From assembly GCA_947573745.1 (NCBI GenBank), contig CANPGX010000008.1:1-16219 (forward strand): DNA of 16,219 nt, read 5' to 3'. Position 1 is the stretch's first letter. Every line of letters begins with the position of its first letter. This document shows positions 13,822 to 16,219 of the stretch, in pieces. Origin of the DNA: an uncultured Erysipelotrichaceae bacterium (lineage in GTDB: Bacteria > Bacillota_I > Bacilli_A > Erysipelotrichales > Coprobacillaceae). The translations under genes and the position numbers were made by a program. The notes beneath the pieces were generated by a model. The model had not been told where the DNA came from, ran no database searches, and worked only from the letters and a program-made list of their open reading frames with translations.

Positions 13822-15109
13822 CTTCTACCGATAAGATAGGCATGACTGGCAATGTACTCATGATCCAAGCTTGTCGAATATCATCTATCATCGATTCCTC
13901 TAATAAAGATGAGGCATAAACAGTACATAAAGCTTCTTCTTGAGTACATTGATCACCTACTTTCTTATGAACAATGATCCCTACACTTGGGTCAATGATA
14001 TCTTGTTTTGTTTGTCTTCCGCCCCCTAATTTCATCACAAGGGTCCCTAAATCTTTAGTTTTTATATCCTGACACCAACCTGTCATCTGTGGATATATAT
14101 CTATACAATAAGGAGCTTTGATCCATTGATCTGGATGATCTATTAGATGAACGTTCCCATGTTGATAAGCAACCATAGCCTTTAATTTCGATAAAGCTTC
14201 TTTACAACGAACCTTTTCCATTAATAAAGCTCTTCCTTCTTCCAAAGAAGAAACGACCTTAGCTTGAACAAGCATATGACTACCAGAAATAAGACACAGT
14301 TCCATTAAATCTTTGGGTCCTTTTCCCTGTAAGGTATCAATAGCCTCTATCACTTCAAGACTATTACCAATAGCACAACCTAAAGGCTGATTCATATTAG
14401 ATAAAGAAGCTCTTGTATCTTTATGAAAAGCTTTTCCTATAGTAATCATGGTCTTAGCCAAACGTCTGGCATCTTCTTTAGTTTTCATAAAAGCGCCATC
14501 CCCATATTTGACATCCAAAAAAATGGTATCACAACCAGACGCTAATTTTTTTGACATAATACTTGAAGCAATCAAAGGAATACTATCTACAGTAGCACTG
14601 ACATCTCTTAAAGCATACATCTTTTTATCAGCCAAAACTAATTGATCGCTCTGACCAATGATTGCCAAGCCTATATCATTCACTTGACGAATAAAGTGCT
14701 CTTGATCCATCTCAACTTGAAATCCCGGAATAGATTCCAACTTATCTAAAGTTCCTCCCGTATGCCCTAGCCCTCTTCCTGACATTTTAGCGACCTTCAC
14801 ACCACAGGCAGCAATCATAGGACCTAACACTAAAGAGGTCTTATCTCCTACCCCACCTGTAGAATGCTTATCGACTTTTATCCCTTCTATACCGCTTAGA
14901 TCCATGATCTGTCCACTATGTAACATGGCATCTGTTAAATAAAAAGTTTCTTCTTGATTAAGCCCATTGAAACAAACAGCCATCATCCAAGCACTCATTT
15001 GATAATCTGGAATACGGTCTTGACAATATCCATTGATGATAAACTTTATTTCTTCATCACTATGAACTTGTCCTTGTTTCTTTTTTTCTATCAAATCTAC
15101 CATTCGCAC
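13808..15109 (-). CDS. pdp: Pyrimidine-nucleoside phosphorylase
   Basis: A 433-residue cytoplasmic enzyme that would cleave uridine, thymidine or deoxyuridine with phosphate to the base and (deoxy)ribose 1-phosphate. The family signature SGRGLGHTGGTLDKLE lies at 110-125, and the phosphate-binding KHSTGGVGD at 81-89. The N-terminal helical domain (1-70) and the large alpha/beta domain are complete, and the length equals that of Bacillus Pdp. The start is taken as GTG at 15109 (MRMVDLIEKKKQG): AGAGGTG precedes it at good spacing, Bacillus Pdp starts the same way, and the longer reading from 15139 would begin on top of the -10 box. It is divergent from the RpiR gene and not in an operon with other nucleoside genes. 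The sugar phosphate made could be passed to a phosphopentomutase elsewhere. Confidence 0.94.
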   Translation of the reverse strand: MRMVDLIEKKKQGQVHSDEEIKFIINGYCQDRIPDYQMSAWMMAVCFNGLNQEETFYLTDAMLHSGQIMDLSGIEGIKVDKHSTGGVGDKTSLVLGPMIAACGVKVAKMSGRGLGHTGGTLDKLESIPGFQVEMDQEHFIRQVNDIGLAIIGQSDQLVLADKKMYALRDVSATVDSIPLIASSIMSKKLASGCDTIFLDVKYGDGAFMKTKEDARRLAKTMITIGKAFHKDTRASLSNMNQPLGCAIGNSLEVIEAIDTLQGKGPKDLMELCLISGSHMLVQAKVVSSLEEGRALLMEKVRCKEALSKLKAMVAYQHGNVHLIDHPDQWIKAPYCIDIYPQMTGWCQDIKTKDLGTLVMKLGGGRQTKQDIIDPSVGIIVHKKVGDQCTQEEALCTVYASSLLEESMIDDIRQAWIMSTLPVMPILSVEEVLQ

Positions 15110-15130
15110 AGCGATCACCTCTTTAAGTTC

Positions 15131-15136
15131 ATTATA
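15131..15136 (-). promoter_or_regulatory. -10 box of the pdp promoter
   Basis: Perfect TATAAT on the minus strand, about 21 nt before the GTG start. The -35 is poor, which may mean that the promoter needs an activator. It gives a leader of only about 15 nt, just enough for the ribosome site. Confidence 0.5.
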
Positions 15137-15166
15137 CACTTTATTTATCCATACATGATTAAAATA

Positions 15167-15175
15167 TGGTAAAAT
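15167..15175 (+). promoter_or_regulatory. Extended -10 promoter of the RpiR-family gene
   Basis: TGG-TAAAAT (15167-15175) forms an extended -10 facing the regulator, 22 bp before its ATG; no good -35 is visible. AGGAGGAG follows before the start codon. Confidence 0.4.
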
Positions 15176-15197
15176 TAAAAAAAGGAGGAGATAACCT

Positions 15198-16025
15198 ATG
15201 ATCCTAGATGATATCTCTAAATATACACACTTTTCTACTCAAGAAAAAGAAATTGCTAAATTAATTGTGAGTCAACCTCATATCATTATCCAATGTAATG
15301 CAGAGCAATTAGGTAAAAAAAGTTATACCAGTAAATCAACAGTCATTCGTTTTTGTCAAAAACTTCATTTTAAAGGTTATCATGACTTTAAATTAAAATT
15401 CATTCAAGATCTTCCTATGCTAGAACAAAGTATGACGCTTCTTGATGAAGAAAATTTACTCGCTTCCTACCCTATTGAAAAAACATTACCTTTTACTTTA
15501 GGGATGTCACAATATGCACTACAAGAATCATGTAAAAACGTGAATGTTCAAACATTGAACCGTATTATTAATAAAATTAAGAATGCTAAACGTATTGAGT
15601 TCTATGGTACAGGAGAAAATTACCTCATTTTACAAGCTTTCGCTTTTAGAATGCAACCTTTTGGTTTTTCTATCTATGTTTATAATGACATTTATGATCA
15701 TAATGATATGTTCACCAATATCCATCAAAATACAGTCGCTTTTATTTTTAGTTTAACAGGTGCTAACTCAGCCATGATTGAATGTACTAAAAAGCTTAAA
15801 AAGAAAGGTATCTATACAGTAGCACTTACAGCTAACTATCAATCTGATCTTGAAGCTCTATGTGATGAGACCCTCAATACTTATCTAAGTAGTTTCCATC
15901 AACATCTTCATCTTTTAACACAAAATATTTCATTACAATATATTCTAGATACCATTTATACCCATTTCTATATTGAACAACTTAAAAATAATCCGGACCT
16001 AAAGTCCAGGTTTAGTGCAACATAG
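15198..16025 (+). CDS. RpiR-family (HTH-SIS) transcriptional regulator
   Basis: A 275-residue regulator with an N-terminal RpiR helix-turn-helix (1-75; SKSTVIRFCQKLHFKGYHDF at 45-64 is the recognition part) and a C-terminal SIS sugar-isomerase domain (about 118-250; FYGTGENY and the modified phosphosugar loop SLTGAN at 185-190). SIS domains in such proteins bind phosphosugars. The ATG at 15198 has AGGAGGAG upstream. It is divergent from pdp and is followed, after 94 bp with a promoter and a palindrome, by a GH1 glycosidase on the same strand. The most likely job is control of that glycosidase in response to a phosphorylated sugar. Whether it also acts on pdp is open. Confidence 0.9.
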   Translation: MILDDISKYTHFSTQEKEIAKLIVSQPHIIIQCNAEQLGKKSYTSKSTVIRFCQKLHFKGYHDFKLKFIQDLPMLEQSMTLLDEENLLASYPIEKTLPFTLGMSQYALQESCKNVNVQTLNRIINKIKNAKRIEFYGTGENYLILQAFAFRMQPFGFSIYVYNDIYDHNDMFTNIHQNTVAFIFSLTGANSAMIECTKKLKKKGIYTVALTANYQSDLEALCDETLNTYLSSFHQHLHLLTQNISLQYILDTIYTHFYIEQLKNNPDLKSRFSAT

Positions 16026-16056
16026 CCTACCTTTCGTTCATTTTTTATACAATCCT

Positions 16057-16088
16057 TTGAATCCTTTCTTTTTTCTATTATAATAGAA
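16057..16088 (+). promoter_or_regulatory. Promoter of the GH1 gene with overlapping palindrome
   Basis: TTGAAT (16057-16062), a 16-nt spacer and TATAAT (16079-16084) form a good sigma-A promoter. The perfect 16-bp palindrome TTCTATTATAATAGAA (16073-16088) covers the -10, a position typical of a repressor operator, so the adjacent RpiR-type protein is a candidate binder. AT-rich palindromes around TATAAT also arise by chance. Confidence 0.55.
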
Positions 16089-16119
16089 TTAGATTATTAT
16101 GGAAAAGGAGGAAAAACAA

Positions 16120-16219
16120 ATGAGTTTTCCAAAAGGATTTTTATGGGGTGGCTCTATCAGTGCTGCTCAAATTGAAGGTGGTTGGAATGAAGGCGGCAAA
16201 TCACCTGTTTCTGTAGATT
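16120..16219 (+). CDS. Glycoside hydrolase family 1, probable 6-phospho-beta-glucosidase (partial, 5' end)
   Basis: The first 33 codons are visible before the window ends. The GH1 N-terminal motif is present: FLWGGSISAAQIEGG starts at residue 7, and GWNEGGKSPVSVD follows. The Q and E of the motif, which line the sugar-binding site in the family, are kept, but the usual Asn, Phe or Tyr before the Gln is Ala. The GGSISAAQ form with W-x-x-GGKSP recalls bacterial 6-phospho-beta-glycosidases that act on PTS-imported beta-glucosides. AAAAGGAGG lies upstream of the ATG. Control by the preceding RpiR-type regulator is likely. Confidence 0.85.
   Translation, partial: MSFPKGFLWGGSISAAQIEGGWNEGGKSPVSVD

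Noticed and set aside
15993..16010. GC-rich hairpin at the 3' end of the RpiR gene as a terminator
   Set aside because: The stem is short (GGAC/GTCC with a bulged outer pair), it lies in the coding region, and the following sequence has no usable T run.
1..16219. tRNA, rRNA, CRISPR arrays
   Set aside because: Reading both strands I saw no cloverleaf with conserved T-loop sequence, no rRNA-like block and no regularly spaced repeats.

Overview
The window is AT-rich DNA that reads as a low-GC Gram-positive (Bacillota) chromosome. Strong AGGAGG-type ribosome sites, short intergenic gaps and a fermentative, sugar-using gene set (PflA-type activase, GH36 alpha-galactosidase, GH1 glycosidase, pyrimidine-nucleoside phosphorylase) suggest an anaerobic gut bacterium. 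The Erysipelotrichales are my best guess, but that rests on general resemblance and was not tested by a search.

Layout. (1) Positions 1-1573 look like the edge of an integrated element: the last codons of a probable LexA/CI-like repressor, a hairpin-rich leader, a tyrosine recombinase and a bidirectional terminator. (2) Positions 1625-5793 (minus strand) form a tight five-gene operon: three paralogous aldo/keto reductases, an NTF2-like small protein and a YqhD-type iron-containing alcohol dehydrogenase. It is divergent from a LysR regulator at 5908-6768. (3) On the plus strand lysR is followed at short distance by a pyruvate formate-lyase activating enzyme and a cytoplasmic alpha-galactosidase (to 9798). 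(4) An IS4/IS1634-like insertion sequence (about 1.83 kb, perfect 29-bp inverted repeats, 11-17-bp target duplication) lies at 9802-11634. It landed where galA and a convergent HAD-phosphatase gene overlapped tail to tail, and both genes kept their stop codons. Its transposase is broken. (5) Positions 11635-15109 (minus strand) hold the HAD phosphatase, a MATE transporter and pyrimidine-nucleoside phosphorylase, each with its own promoter and, for the last two, a terminator overlapping the stop codon. (6) Positions 15198-16219 (plus strand) hold an RpiR-type regulator and the start of a GH1 (6-phospho-)beta-glycosidase with a palindrome over its promoter.

How it may work together. The LysR protein probably controls the reductase operon from the shared 114-bp intergenic region, and perhaps the lysR-pflA-galA run as well. 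The reductase operon looks built to reduce aldehydes or ketones with NAD(P)H, but the substrate cannot be read from sequence. RpiR probably senses a sugar phosphate and controls the GH1 gene beside it. The observations I find most interesting are the switch-like leader in front of the integrase, the reductase cluster itself, and the exact placement of the IS in the loop of an ancestral terminator-like hairpin between two overlapping genes.
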